Shown here: one piece after another, positions 1-6,818 of the stretch
Layout: every line of letters begins with the position of its first letter
Numbering within the stretch: the first letter of the stretch is position 1
From: Bacteroidota bacterium
Lineage (GTDB): Bacteria; Bacteroidota; Bacteroidia; Flavobacteriales; Weeksellaceae
Reading direction: 5' to 3'
Assembly: GCA_023458415.1 (NCBI GenBank)
Contig: JAEWZO010000017.1
Span: 1 to 28,041 of the forward strand
Length of the DNA: 28,041 bases
The notes under the pieces: generated by a model
What the model was told of the DNA's origin: nothing
The model's input: the letters and a program-made list of their open reading frames with translations, nothing else
Databases searched by the model: none
Made by a program: the position numbers and the translations under genes

Positions 1-153
1 ATTTTTCCCCAACATATTTGCAAGGTTTTAAAGCTCTAAGATACAAATTCTTGCAATAAAAAACAAGCTATTTTAAACCCAAAATACTAATAATCAGTAA
101 ATTATAGGTGGTTTAAGGAGAGACTAATTAAAATCAATCATAATATTATAAAG

Positions 154-183
154 TTGCCGCTGTTTTTACAGCCGGTATTTTTG
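154..183 (+). promoter_or_regulatory. Candidate promoter for the ppk2 pair, with a dyad in the spacer
   Basis: A TTG at 154-156 and TATTTTTG at 176-183 are 19 bp apart, which fits the Bacteroidota -33/-7 pattern (TAnnTTTG). The leader to the first ppk2 would be about 80 nt. A short inverted repeat (GCTGT 159-163, ACAGC 168-172) fills the spacer. A second, poorer candidate is TTG 213-215 with TAAATTTA 236-243. The hairpin followed by five T residues (178-182) could instead be a weak terminator of an off-window gene. The rest of 1-268 shows no coding signal that I can support. Confidence 0.4.
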
Positions 184-268
184 TATAAATGTCAAATGTT
201 AGTTTCAGAAAATTGCAGTTTTTTTTAAATAGACGTAAATTTATTATCTGATTTAAAAAGAACCACTT

Positions 269-1120
269 ATGATTGAAATTAATGATTTTAAAAACCTAAA
301 AACCCGAAAAGATCTTCTGGCTTTGCTGAATGAAAATAAAGACGATCTTATTGCACAGCAGGTTTTGGAAAAATACTATTACGAGCAGGAACTGCGCGAG
401 CTGCAGGGCGAGTTGGTAAATTTCCAGAATTGGGTGCAGAAAAACGGTAAGAAAATCGCCATTATTTTTGAAGGGCGAGATGCTTCCGGAAAAGGAGGAA
501 CCATTAAACGTTTCGCTGAGCATCTAAATCCTCGTGCCATGCGATTGGTTGCACTTAACAAACCAACCGATGTTGAGCATGGACAATGGTATTTCCGCAG
601 ATACATCAAAGAACTTCCGAACAAAGGTGAAATTGTATTTTTCGACCGCAGTTGGTACAATCGTGCCGTTGTGGAGCCTGTGATGGGATTCTGCAGCCCG
701 GAACAGTATGAAAGTTTTATGGTTCAGGTTCCCGAATTCGAGCACATGCTGTATGAAGCAGGAACAACGATTATTAAATTCTGGTTTTCTGTTTCTAAAG
801 AGCAGCAATTGTACAGATTCAACCGCCGTCTCAAAAATCCACTGAAAAAATGGAAGTACAGTCCGGTAGACGAAAAAGGACAGGAATTATGGGATACTTT
901 TACCTACTACAAAGATCAGATGTTCAGCAGAACGCACAATGCATTTTCGCCTTGGGTAATCGTGAAGTCCGATGATAAGTTGCGCGCAAGGATTGAAGCA
1001 ATACGTTATGTACTTTCCCTTTTTAATTACGAAGGAAAAGAAAATTCCAGAGTTTCCCTGAATCCGGATCCCAATGTAGTGCAGAGATATTTCCGCATGG
1101 TAAAACAAATTGACGAATAA
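269..1120 (+). CDS. ppk2: Polyphosphate kinase 2 (PPK2), class I, first copy
   Basis: Predicted to transfer the terminal phosphate of inorganic polyphosphate to a nucleoside diphosphate (ADP or GDP), or the reverse, in the cytoplasm. The 283-aa protein is a single PPK2 domain of usual class-I length. The Walker A motif GRDASGKGG is at residues 69-77. The Walker B region FFDRSWYNRA begins near residue 124, with D126 and R127. N131 sits where class-III enzymes, which also use AMP, carry Glu, so ADP/GDP is the likelier substrate; this inference relies on published class differences as I recall them. The motif usually read as ALPKP is ALNKP here (residues 95-99). The gene is 26 bp upstream of a paralogue in the same orientation, so the two are probably co-transcribed. 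Family assignment is firm; nucleotide preference is not. Confidence 0.95.
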   Translation: MIEINDFKNLKTRKDLLALLNENKDDLIAQQVLEKYYYEQELRELQGELVNFQNWVQKNGKKIAIIFEGRDASGKGGTIKRFAEHLNPRAMRLVALNKPTDVEHGQWYFRRYIKELPNKGEIVFFDRSWYNRAVVEPVMGFCSPEQYESFMVQVPEFEHMLYEAGTTIIKFWFSVSKEQQLYRFNRRLKNPLKKWKYSPVDEKGQELWDTFTYYKDQMFSRTHNAFSPWVIVKSDDKLRARIEAIRYVLSLFNYEGKENSRVSLNPDPNVVQRYFRMVKQIDE

Positions 1121-1146
1121 GAACCCTTAACAATAAAATATTTCAA

Positions 1147-1950
1147 ATGAATCTTACACAGGAACAATTCGAAATGCTCAATTCTAAGAAGGGTTTATAC
1201 GCTCTTCTTCAGAATGAAAATCTCGATACAGAAAAAGCTCAGAAATTTGTACGCTACGAAAAGCGACTGGCAAAACTACAGGAGGAAATGATAAAACTGC
1301 TGAACTGGACGGTTGAAAACAATCAGAAAGTAGTGGTTATTTTCGAAGGTCGTGATGCTGCCGGAAAAGGTGGAGCGATAAGAAGAATCACCGAAAATCT
1401 AAATCCAAGACAGCACCGTGTCGTTGCGCTTCCAAAACCTAATGAGGTGGAGGAGACGCAATGGTATTTTCAGCGCTACATTCAGCAGCTTCCAAAAGCT
1501 GGTGAAATCGTATTTTTTGACCGAAGCTGGTACAATCGTGCCGTTGTAGAGCCTGTAAACGGCTTCTGCACTGAAGAAGAATACAGGATTTTTATGGATC
1601 AGGTCAACGAATTTGAAAAAATGTTGGTGACTTCCGGAGTTTATCTTCTGAAACTGTATTTTTCCATCACGAAAGAAGAACAGGAAAAACGATTTGAAGA
1701 AATTATCGACAGTCCGCTGAAGAAGTGGAAATACAGTGACGTTGATAAAAATGCTTTACAACTTTGGGAAAAATACACCGATTATAAGGAAAGAATGTTC
1801 GAAAGAACAAGCACCGATTATGCGCCTTGGAAGGTTTTTAAGGCCAACAGAAAATCCCGCGCAAGGATTGAAGCTATGGAATACATTCTCGATAATATTC
1901 CGTATACGGTGAAAGATACCGAAGCTCTGAAACACATTGAAATTGAATAG
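1147..1950 (+). CDS. ppk2: Polyphosphate kinase 2 (PPK2), class I, second copy
   Basis: A second single-domain PPK2 of 267 aa, roughly half identical by eye to the gene before it, consistent with tandem duplication and divergence. The Walker A motif GRDAAGKGG is at 68-76. The Walker B region has D125 and R126, and the class-I Asn is N130. The family ALPKP motif is intact here (94-98), unlike in the first copy, while the stretch after the Walker B region reads VNGFC instead of VMGFC. The N-terminal region before the P-loop is shorter and differs most between the copies. A GAAA-loop terminator follows 2 bp after the stop, so the two ppk2 genes form one transcription unit. The copies may differ in nucleotide preference or oligomer partner, but the sequence alone cannot show this. 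Confidence 0.94.
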   Translation: MNLTQEQFEMLNSKKGLYALLQNENLDTEKAQKFVRYEKRLAKLQEEMIKLLNWTVENNQKVVVIFEGRDAAGKGGAIRRITENLNPRQHRVVALPKPNEVEETQWYFQRYIQQLPKAGEIVFFDRSWYNRAVVEPVNGFCTEEEYRIFMDQVNEFEKMLVTSGVYLLKLYFSITKEEQEKRFEEIIDSPLKKWKYSDVDKNALQLWEKYTDYKERMFERTSTDYAPWKVFKANRKSRARIEAMEYILDNIPYTVKDTEALKHIEIE

Positions 1951-1952
1951 AA

Positions 1953-1974
1953 AAACACCTCGAAAGAGGTGTTT
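1953..1974. terminator. Bidirectional rho-independent terminator between ppk2 and the exonuclease gene
   Basis: A perfect 9-bp stem (AAACACCTC / GAGGTGTTT) closes a GAAA tetraloop. It lies between the convergent stops of the second ppk2 (ends 1950) and the exonuclease gene (ends 1980). A residues on the left and T residues on the right would let it serve both strands. Confidence 0.85.
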
Positions 1975-1979
1975 ATGTT

Positions 1980-2537
1980 TTAGAGCAGTTTAATAGAGTT
2001 CTTCATATAATCCTGAACTTCTTCATTTCTGGTAAGCATCAAACGGTTGCAGGCCAGTAAAGAAAGTTGTGCGCAAACAGCTGCATCGTCTCCGGCTCTG
2101 TGATGGTTGAATGTAATTTGATGGTGTTCCGCTAATTTTTTCAGACCATAACTTGGTAATCCTTTCCACGATTTCTTAGCCAGCTGAATCGAACACAAAT
2201 AATTAATTTTCGGTTTGAAAAAACCGTAATAATCCAAACAACCGCGCAGAACTCCTGCATCAAAACCCGCATTGTGTGCAATCATCAGATTTCCGTACAA
2301 CAATTCTTCAGCTTCATACCAAACTTCGTCAAAAGTGGGTGAATCGGCCACGTCTTCTGGTAAAATTCCGTGTACAGCAATATTGTGCCGGTTGAAATAA
2401 GGAAAGCTCGGAGGTTTTATCAACCAAGTTTTGGTTTCAACGATTATTCCGTTTTCTACCACACAGATTCCCATTTCGCACGCCGAATTTCTTTCGTGTG
2501 TCGCTGTTTCGAAATCAATTGCACAAAAATTCAGCAC
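1980..2537 (-). CDS. DEDDh 3'-5' exonuclease, DNA polymerase III epsilon-like
   Basis: A 185-aa exonuclease domain standing alone. ExoI is CAIDFETAT, with D8 and E10. ExoII is AHNAGFD, with D93. ExoIII is HRAGDDA, with H146 and D151. All four acidic metal ligands and the general-base His are therefore present. It is expected to degrade single-stranded DNA or RNA 3'-5', in repair, proofreading or RNA maturation; the substrate cannot be read from the sequence. There is no polymerase or BRCT extension. The start is GTG at 2537, chosen because the first beta-strand begins at residue 3 and the next Met is M22, beyond the ExoI motif. It follows the amylase gene by about 22 bp and may be its operon partner, or it may use the -7-like box just ahead of it. 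Confidence 0.87.
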   Translation of the reverse strand: MLNFCAIDFETATHERNSACEMGICVVENGIIVETKTWLIKPPSFPYFNRHNIAVHGILPEDVADSPTFDEVWYEAEELLYGNLMIAHNAGFDAGVLRGCLDYYGFFKPKINYLCSIQLAKKSWKGLPSYGLKKLAEHHQITFNHHRAGDDAAVCAQLSLLACNRLMLTRNEEVQDYMKNSIKLL

Positions 2538-2541
2538 GATG

Positions 2542-2549
2542 CAAAAATA
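2542..2549 (-). promoter_or_regulatory. -7-like box directly before the exonuclease start
   Basis: On the minus strand this reads TATTTTTG, a full match to TAnnTTTG, ending 4 nt before the GTG start. If used, the mRNA would be almost leaderless. No clear -33 TTG is visible, so it may be chance in AT-rich DNA. Confidence 0.3.
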
Positions 2550-2559
2550 AGAAAACTTG

Positions 2560-3945
2560 TTATTTGCTTGTGTTTTGATGCAGCACCAGATATTCCCACG
2601 GTTTCATCTTCAGCGTGAGTTTTTGTGGAATTTTCACGGGCTTGGAAGTGAAAAGATTGGTGTAGGTCCCGGTGTCGTAATAGGTATCAAAAGTCACTGT
2701 GACTTCATCTTTGCTAAGATTTATAAAAGTCAAAACTTTATCGCCGTTTTTCTCGCGTACAAAAGAAATCACTTCATTCATTTTGTCGTTTTTTATCCGC
2801 ACCATTTCGCCGCCCCATTTTCCGTTCCAGAGTGCCTGGTTTTTATGTTTTAGGTTGAATAGAGTGGTGTAGAGTTGTTCGTTTTCGTGTTTTTTCCACA
2901 CAATCGGATCCTTTTCAAAAAACTGCAGCGAGCGGTCGACGCCGGCTTCCTGACCGTTGTAAACCAGTGGCATTCCGTCCATCAGCACTGTAAAAACCAT
3001 CGAAGCTTCCAGTGCGTCTCCAAAGTTTTTGTATGGATTTCCTTCCCACGAATTCTTGTCGTGATTGTCGATGAAATTCATTCGGATTCCTTCCTTCGGA
3101 AAAATGGAAACGTGCTCTGCGAGATATCCACCGGCAAGCTGTTCCGCATTCTTTTTACCCATTGCGATGTCGTGCAGATAATTCCAAAGTGTCCAGTTGA
3201 ATGTCGCATCAAATGCTTTTCGGTGAAGTTCTTTGTCTTCGGCTTCCGCGAGCATAAAAACAGGTTTTATTTCGTCGAGTTCGGCGCGGACATTTTCCCA
3301 GAATTCAAGCGGTACAAAACTCGCCATATCGCTTCGGTAACCATCTATTCCGAATTCTTTCACCCAAAATTTCAAGGCTTCGGTCATATATTTACGGAGT
3401 TCGGGTTTGCTGTAATCAAAGTCGATGATGTCATCGTAATCGCGCCACGGCGTTGGCTGAAAATTACCTTCACGGTTTTTGATGTACCAATCAGGATGTT
3501 GTTTCACCAAATCATTGTCCCAACTGCTGTGATTGGCAACCCAGTCCAGAATCACATACATTCCCTGTTTGTGGATGGCGTTCACCAGATTCTGGAAATC
3601 CTGTTTCGTTCCAAATTCAGGATTCACATCCAGGTAATCTTTCACCGAATAATAACTACCCAAAGTTCCCTTCCGATTTTTTACACCAATTGGTTGTACA
3701 GGCATTAACCAAATAATGTCGATGCCCATTTTTTTCAATCTCGGAAGCTGTTTCTCAACCGCTTTGAAAGTTCCTTCCTGCGAAAACTGTCGAATATTTA
3801 GTTCATAAATGGTTGCATTTTTTACCCATTCAGGAGTGTTGATTTCTACATATTTTTTCGGTTGATATCGCGGATCAGTTTGCTGTGACATAAGGGTTGT
3901 GGAATAAAATAAAAAGAGAAGGGAAGCCCAGAATGCTCGTTTCAT
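2560..3945 (-). CDS. Secreted GH13 alpha-amylase family glycoside hydrolase
   Basis: Retaining GH13 enzyme expected to cleave or rearrange alpha-1,4 glucans outside the cytoplasm. The ATG at 3945 is preferred over the GTG at 3948 (461 aa). Residues 1 to about 21 form a signal peptide with a long hydrophobic core (MKRAFWASLLFLFY) and no lipobox Cys. GH13 region I is DWVANH (D134-H139). Region II is GYRSDMAS, giving nucleophile D206. Region III is MLAEAED, giving acid/base E234. Region IV is FIDNHD, giving D296. A short C-terminal beta domain follows the barrel. No SusC/SusD-type genes or other glycan genes adjoin it, so it is not part of an obvious polysaccharide utilisation locus in this window. 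Substrate (starch, maltodextrin, trehalose-like) is not determinable. Confidence 0.9.
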   Translation of the reverse strand: MKRAFWASLLFLFYSTTLMSQQTDPRYQPKKYVEINTPEWVKNATIYELNIRQFSQEGTFKAVEKQLPRLKKMGIDIIWLMPVQPIGVKNRKGTLGSYYSVKDYLDVNPEFGTKQDFQNLVNAIHKQGMYVILDWVANHSSWDNDLVKQHPDWYIKNREGNFQPTPWRDYDDIIDFDYSKPELRKYMTEALKFWVKEFGIDGYRSDMASFVPLEFWENVRAELDEIKPVFMLAEAEDKELHRKAFDATFNWTLWNYLHDIAMGKKNAEQLAGGYLAEHVSIFPKEGIRMNFIDNHDKNSWEGNPYKNFGDALEASMVFTVLMDGMPLVYNGQEAGVDRSLQFFEKDPIVWKKHENEQLYTTLFNLKHKNQALWNGKWGGEMVRIKNDKMNEVISFVREKNGDKVLTFINLSKDEVTVTFDTYYDTGTYTNLFTSKPVKIPQKLTLKMKPWEYLVLHQNTSK

Positions 3946-4109
3946 CACCTTGTAATTTTAAAAGTTTTGAAGTAATAAAAGTAACGAATTATTCGGTAGC
4001 AGCGAGTATTTTTGAAATTCTGTATGATTCAGCACAGAGGCACGATTTGTCTAAACAATTTCAATTGAATTCTAACAGGTCTTTGTGATTAGAAAAAATT
4101 CGAAAAAAT

Positions 4110-4892
4110 ATGATTCCAAAGAAAATACATTACTGCTGGTTTGGTGACCACGCAAAACACGAACTGGCAGAACACTGCATCGCATCCTGGAAAAAGATTC
4201 ATCCTGATTTTGAAATCATTGAATGGAATGAAAGCAATTCACCGCTGGATGACAATAATTACGTCCGTGAAGCTTTTGAACGGGGTAAATGGGCGTTTGT
4301 TTCCGATTATGTGCGAAGCAAAGTAATGTACGAACACGGCGGTATTTATATGGACACCGATATGGAACTGAAACTGCCGCTGGATGAATTTCTGGATGAA
4401 AAAGCCGTTTGCGGTTTTGAAGTGAAGGGAGTTCCATATTCCGCTTTCTGGATGGCTGAGCCGAAACATAAGCTTTCCAAGGACTTTATGGAATATTACA
4501 ATCAGCAGGAACATTTTGTTGAGCGAATCAACACTGATATTTTTTCGGAAATGCTCGAAAAGGAGTACGGCGCAGACCGCTATTCAGACACGATTCAGCA
4601 TTTAAAACACGGCGTTACTTTATATCCTTCAGTTTATTTTTCGCAGGACCTGCCGAAGAATTATGTGAGCCATCATTTCAACGGTTCCTGGTTTGGTGGT
4701 GATGATGAAAATACGCACAAAAAAATGGTAAATGTGTACGGACTTCTGGAAAGACTCATCAATTATACAGACGCGGAAAAAGCAGTGGAAAGTATCCTTA
4801 ACGAACACAAAATCATTGATGTCGAGAAGGTTCTGGATTTGATTCCGAGGGAGAAGATTGAATCTTATCTGAACGCTACAAAAAATGCCTGA
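4110..4892 (+). CDS. GT32-type glycosyltransferase (DXD sugar-binding region)
   Basis: A 260-aa protein of the Gly_transf_sug/GT32 type, which transfers sugars from nucleotide sugars onto surface polysaccharide or lipid-linked acceptors. It opens with the characteristic IPKKIHYCWFG. The donor-binding core is SDYVRSKVMYEHGGIYMDTD, with the metal-binding DTD at 82-84. A conserved HHFNGSWFGG follows near residues 188-197. There is no signal peptide or membrane segment, so it acts at the cytoplasmic face. Its 3' end overlaps the convergent GT2 gene by 17 nt, with no terminator between. An imperfect promoter may lie near 4065-4085 (TTG, then GGTCTTTG). Sugar and acceptor are unknown. Confidence 0.88.
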   Translation: MIPKKIHYCWFGDHAKHELAEHCIASWKKIHPDFEIIEWNESNSPLDDNNYVREAFERGKWAFVSDYVRSKVMYEHGGIYMDTDMELKLPLDEFLDEKAVCGFEVKGVPYSAFWMAEPKHKLSKDFMEYYNQQEHFVERINTDIFSEMLEKEYGADRYSDTIQHLKHGVTLYPSVYFSQDLPKNYVSHHFNGSWFGGDDENTHKKMVNVYGLLERLINYTDAEKAVESILNEHKIIDVEKVLDLIPREKIESYLNATKNA

Positions 4893-5838
4893 AAATCAGC
4901 CAGGAACTTTGGTAATAGTCCGTGAGCTGCTTTTTTCCCCTTCTTCTCCAGGTTTCTGCAGCTTGCGCATAGAACCCGAAATGTGCACGGACAACAGCCC
5001 AAAGATGAGGGAACCCGTCTTTCAATCCGAATCTGATTCCGGCAATTCCGTCTAAACACAGTCTAAAAAAAATCAACCAAATCAACCTTGGAAACGGTAG
5101 GTTTTTCAGCATCATTGAAAGGTTATTGCGGAAATTAAGGTAGGTTTTTTGTGGATTCTGTTTGCTTAGTGTTCCGCCACCCACGTGAAATACTTTTGAT
5201 TTATAAGTATAGAAAATTTTTCGGCCGGAATTTTTCAGTCGCCAGCAAAGGTCAATTTCTTCCTGATGAGCAAAAAATCTTTCATCAAAACCGTTCTGGT
5301 CCCAAAAATCCGTGCTTCGAATGAAAAGAGCACATCCTGAAGCCCAGAAAATTTCGCTTTCGTCATCGTACTGACCTTTATCTTCCTCACATTCATCAAA
5401 TACTCTTCCGCGACAATAAGGATATCCTAAATTATCAATAAGTCCTCCCGCAGCGCCGGCAAATTCAAAAAAGTTTTTGTTTTTATAGGATAAAATTTTC
5501 GGCTGAATGGCAGCAATGGATTCATTTTCTGCAAAGAGTTGTAGTATAGGAGTAGTCCAGTTTTCGGTTACTTCAACATCGGTGTTGAGTAGGCAATAAA
5601 TATCTGCAGTAATGCTTTTCAAACCTTCATTGTAACCGGCAGCAAATCCGTTATTCTTATGGTTTATGACCACGGTTACAGTCGGGAAATTTGAATTCAA
5701 ATAATCTACAGAATCATCGGTAGAGGCATTGTCAATAACATAAATTTCCGCATCCTGTGAATGTTGAATAACTCCCGGCAAGAATTTTTCCAGCCAGAGT
5801 TTTCCGTTCCAGTTTAATATGGCAACTGCAAGTTTCAA
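4876..5838 (-). CDS. GT2 family glycosyltransferase
   Basis: A 320-aa inverting GT-A glycosyltransferase resembling rhamnosyl-/O-antigen-type enzymes. The N-terminal strand is LAVAILNWNG, followed by VIDNASTDDS (D36). The NNGFAAGYNEGL motif and the DXD-equivalent LNTDV (D87) come next. A later QEEIDLCWR carries the probable catalytic acidic residues. A hydrophobic stretch near residues 252-270 may anchor it to the inner membrane. The start is TTG at 5838, chosen because the first beta-strand begins at residue 3 and no other Met occurs until far downstream. TTG overlaps the TGA stop of the acyltransferase as TTGA, which suggests translational coupling. The tail is rich in aromatic and basic residues. 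Acceptor is unknown; a role in lipid A, LPS or another surface glycolipid is inferred from the neighbour. Confidence 0.88.
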   Translation of the reverse strand: MKLAVAILNWNGKLWLEKFLPGVIQHSQDAEIYVIDNASTDDSVDYLNSNFPTVTVVINHKNNGFAAGYNEGLKSITADIYCLLNTDVEVTENWTTPILQLFAENESIAAIQPKILSYKNKNFFEFAGAAGGLIDNLGYPYCRGRVFDECEEDKGQYDDESEIFWASGCALFIRSTDFWDQNGFDERFFAHQEEIDLCWRLKNSGRKIFYTYKSKVFHVGGGTLSKQNPQKTYLNFRNNLSMMLKNLPFPRLIWLIFFRLCLDGIAGIRFGLKDGFPHLWAVVRAHFGFYAQAAETWRRRGKKQLTDYYQSSWLIFRHFL

Positions 5839-6728
5839 ATTTTGTAATCTTCCTGGTTATTCATTCGCTTAATGGCGTGTGCGTATTTCCATTTCCTGTG
5901 CGACCAAAGATAATTGTCCGGTCTTTTATTGATAGTGTTTTCAAGCATCTGATGAAATTTTTTTACGATTTCAAAATCTTCAAACTTTCCTTTTTCCGGT
6001 TCAATTTTGTAGTAATTAACCTGATAATAACCGCGTTTCACTTTTTTCATATCGCAATAGATAAAAGTGAGGTCCAACCGTGTCGCCAACTTATCATAAC
6101 CGATGAATGCAGGCGTTTTTTGGTTAAGGAAATTTACACCGTAACTAACTTCGCTGATGTGCGGCGTTTGGTCGGCCACAAACATATATACCGAATTTCC
6201 GTCGTTTTCGTTACGCAGCATGTGGCGCATTACTTCCTTTGCTTCCAGTGCGTGATTGCCGTATTTGTTTCGGATGCCCTTAATTTTTTCTTCCCAGAAA
6301 CTGCTCTGCACTTTTCGGTAAACGGGATAGCTTTTTTCCTGCGGAATAATAGTTGCCAATGCGTTGATCCATTCCCAATTAAAAATGTGACCGGCAAGCA
6401 GAATAACGTTTTTTCCTTCCCTTTTTGCATCATGAAAAACATCTTGGTTGATGTGCTGTACGCGAACCCGAAGTTCATGTGAAGTAATCGTAAAGGCCTT
6501 TACGGTTTCAACGAGATAATCACAGAAATTTTTGTAGAATTTCTTTTGAATAGAATCAATTTCTTTGCTTTCAAGGTTCGGAAAAGAATTCTGAAGGTTT
6601 TCTCTCACCACTTTTTTGCGATAACCGATGACATGAAACATCAGAAAAAAAAGCAGATCCGAAAAAGCATAATGCAGTTTCAGCGGAAGTTTGGATAGCT
6701 GTAAAAGAAAGCCGAACAAAAATTTCAT
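5835..6728 (-). CDS. Lipid A biosynthesis-type acyltransferase (LpxL/HtrB family)
   Basis: A 297-aa membrane-bound acyltransferase of the LpxL/LpxM/HtrB family, which adds a secondary acyl chain to lipid A or a related lipid at the inner membrane. The HX4E catalytic motif reads AGHIFNWEW, with H114 and E119. VYRKVQSSFWEEKIKGIR near 136-153 matches the second conserved block of the family. The N-terminal 35 residues are hydrophobic (FLFGFLLQL; LLFFLMFHVIG) and probably anchor it. The following GT2 gene overlaps its stop by 4 nt, so the pair is an operon. Bacteroidota also use members of this family for other aminolipids, so lipid A is the likeliest acceptor but not a certain one. Confidence 0.88.
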   Translation of the reverse strand: MKFLFGFLLQLSKLPLKLHYAFSDLLFFLMFHVIGYRKKVVRENLQNSFPNLESKEIDSIQKKFYKNFCDYLVETVKAFTITSHELRVRVQHINQDVFHDAKREGKNVILLAGHIFNWEWINALATIIPQEKSYPVYRKVQSSFWEEKIKGIRNKYGNHALEAKEVMRHMLRNENDGNSVYMFVADQTPHISEVSYGVNFLNQKTPAFIGYDKLATRLDLTFIYCDMKKVKRGYYQVNYYKIEPEKGKFEDFEIVKKFHQMLENTINKRPDNYLWSHRKWKYAHAIKRMNNQEDYKI

Positions 6729-6738
6729 AAGCGAGCTG

Positions 6739-6746
6739 CAAATTTA
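6739..6746 (-). promoter_or_regulatory. -7 box for the acyltransferase/GT2 operon
   Basis: The minus strand reads TAAATTTG, an exact TAnnTTTG, ending 10 nt before the ATG at 6728. The same octamer precedes the aldehyde dehydrogenase, aroB and fhs genes. A matching -33 is not obvious. Confidence 0.45.
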
Positions 6747-6770
6747 ACGATAATTATAAGATGGTGAGAT

Positions 6771-6805
6771 TTTTGATGGAAGTGCTCCTGAATTTTTTAT
6801 CTTTG
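6771..6805 (+). promoter_or_regulatory. Promoter of the thioredoxin-like lipoprotein gene
   Basis: TTTTG at 6771-6775 and TATCTTTG at 6798-6805, 22 bp apart, match both elements of the Bacteroidota sigma-70-type promoter. Transcription would begin near 6810, which favours translation from the ATG at 6819 over the one at 6810. Confidence 0.6.
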
Positions 6806-6818
6806 AGAAATGTATATT

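Noticed and set aside
1..268. A gene, tRNA or riboswitch in the left-edge intergenic region
   Set aside because: No cloverleaf, aptamer-like pairing or sustained coding frame was found; only a candidate promoter and a small hairpin are supportable.
2875..3708. A 277-codon open frame on the plus strand inside the amylase gene
   Set aside because: It is antisense to a GH13 gene with all catalytic motifs. Its translation is rich in Phe, His and Val with no recognisable domain, as expected for a shadow frame.
5877..6482. A 201-codon open frame on the plus strand opposite the acyltransferase gene
   Set aside because: The composition is shadow-like, with no motif or upstream signal, while the minus strand encodes a protein with a clear HX4E motif.
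6810..6818. Upstream ATG for the thioredoxin-like lipoprotein
   Set aside because: It lies at or before the predicted transcription start; the later ATG at 6819 gives a normal lipoprotein signal peptide beginning MKNRN.
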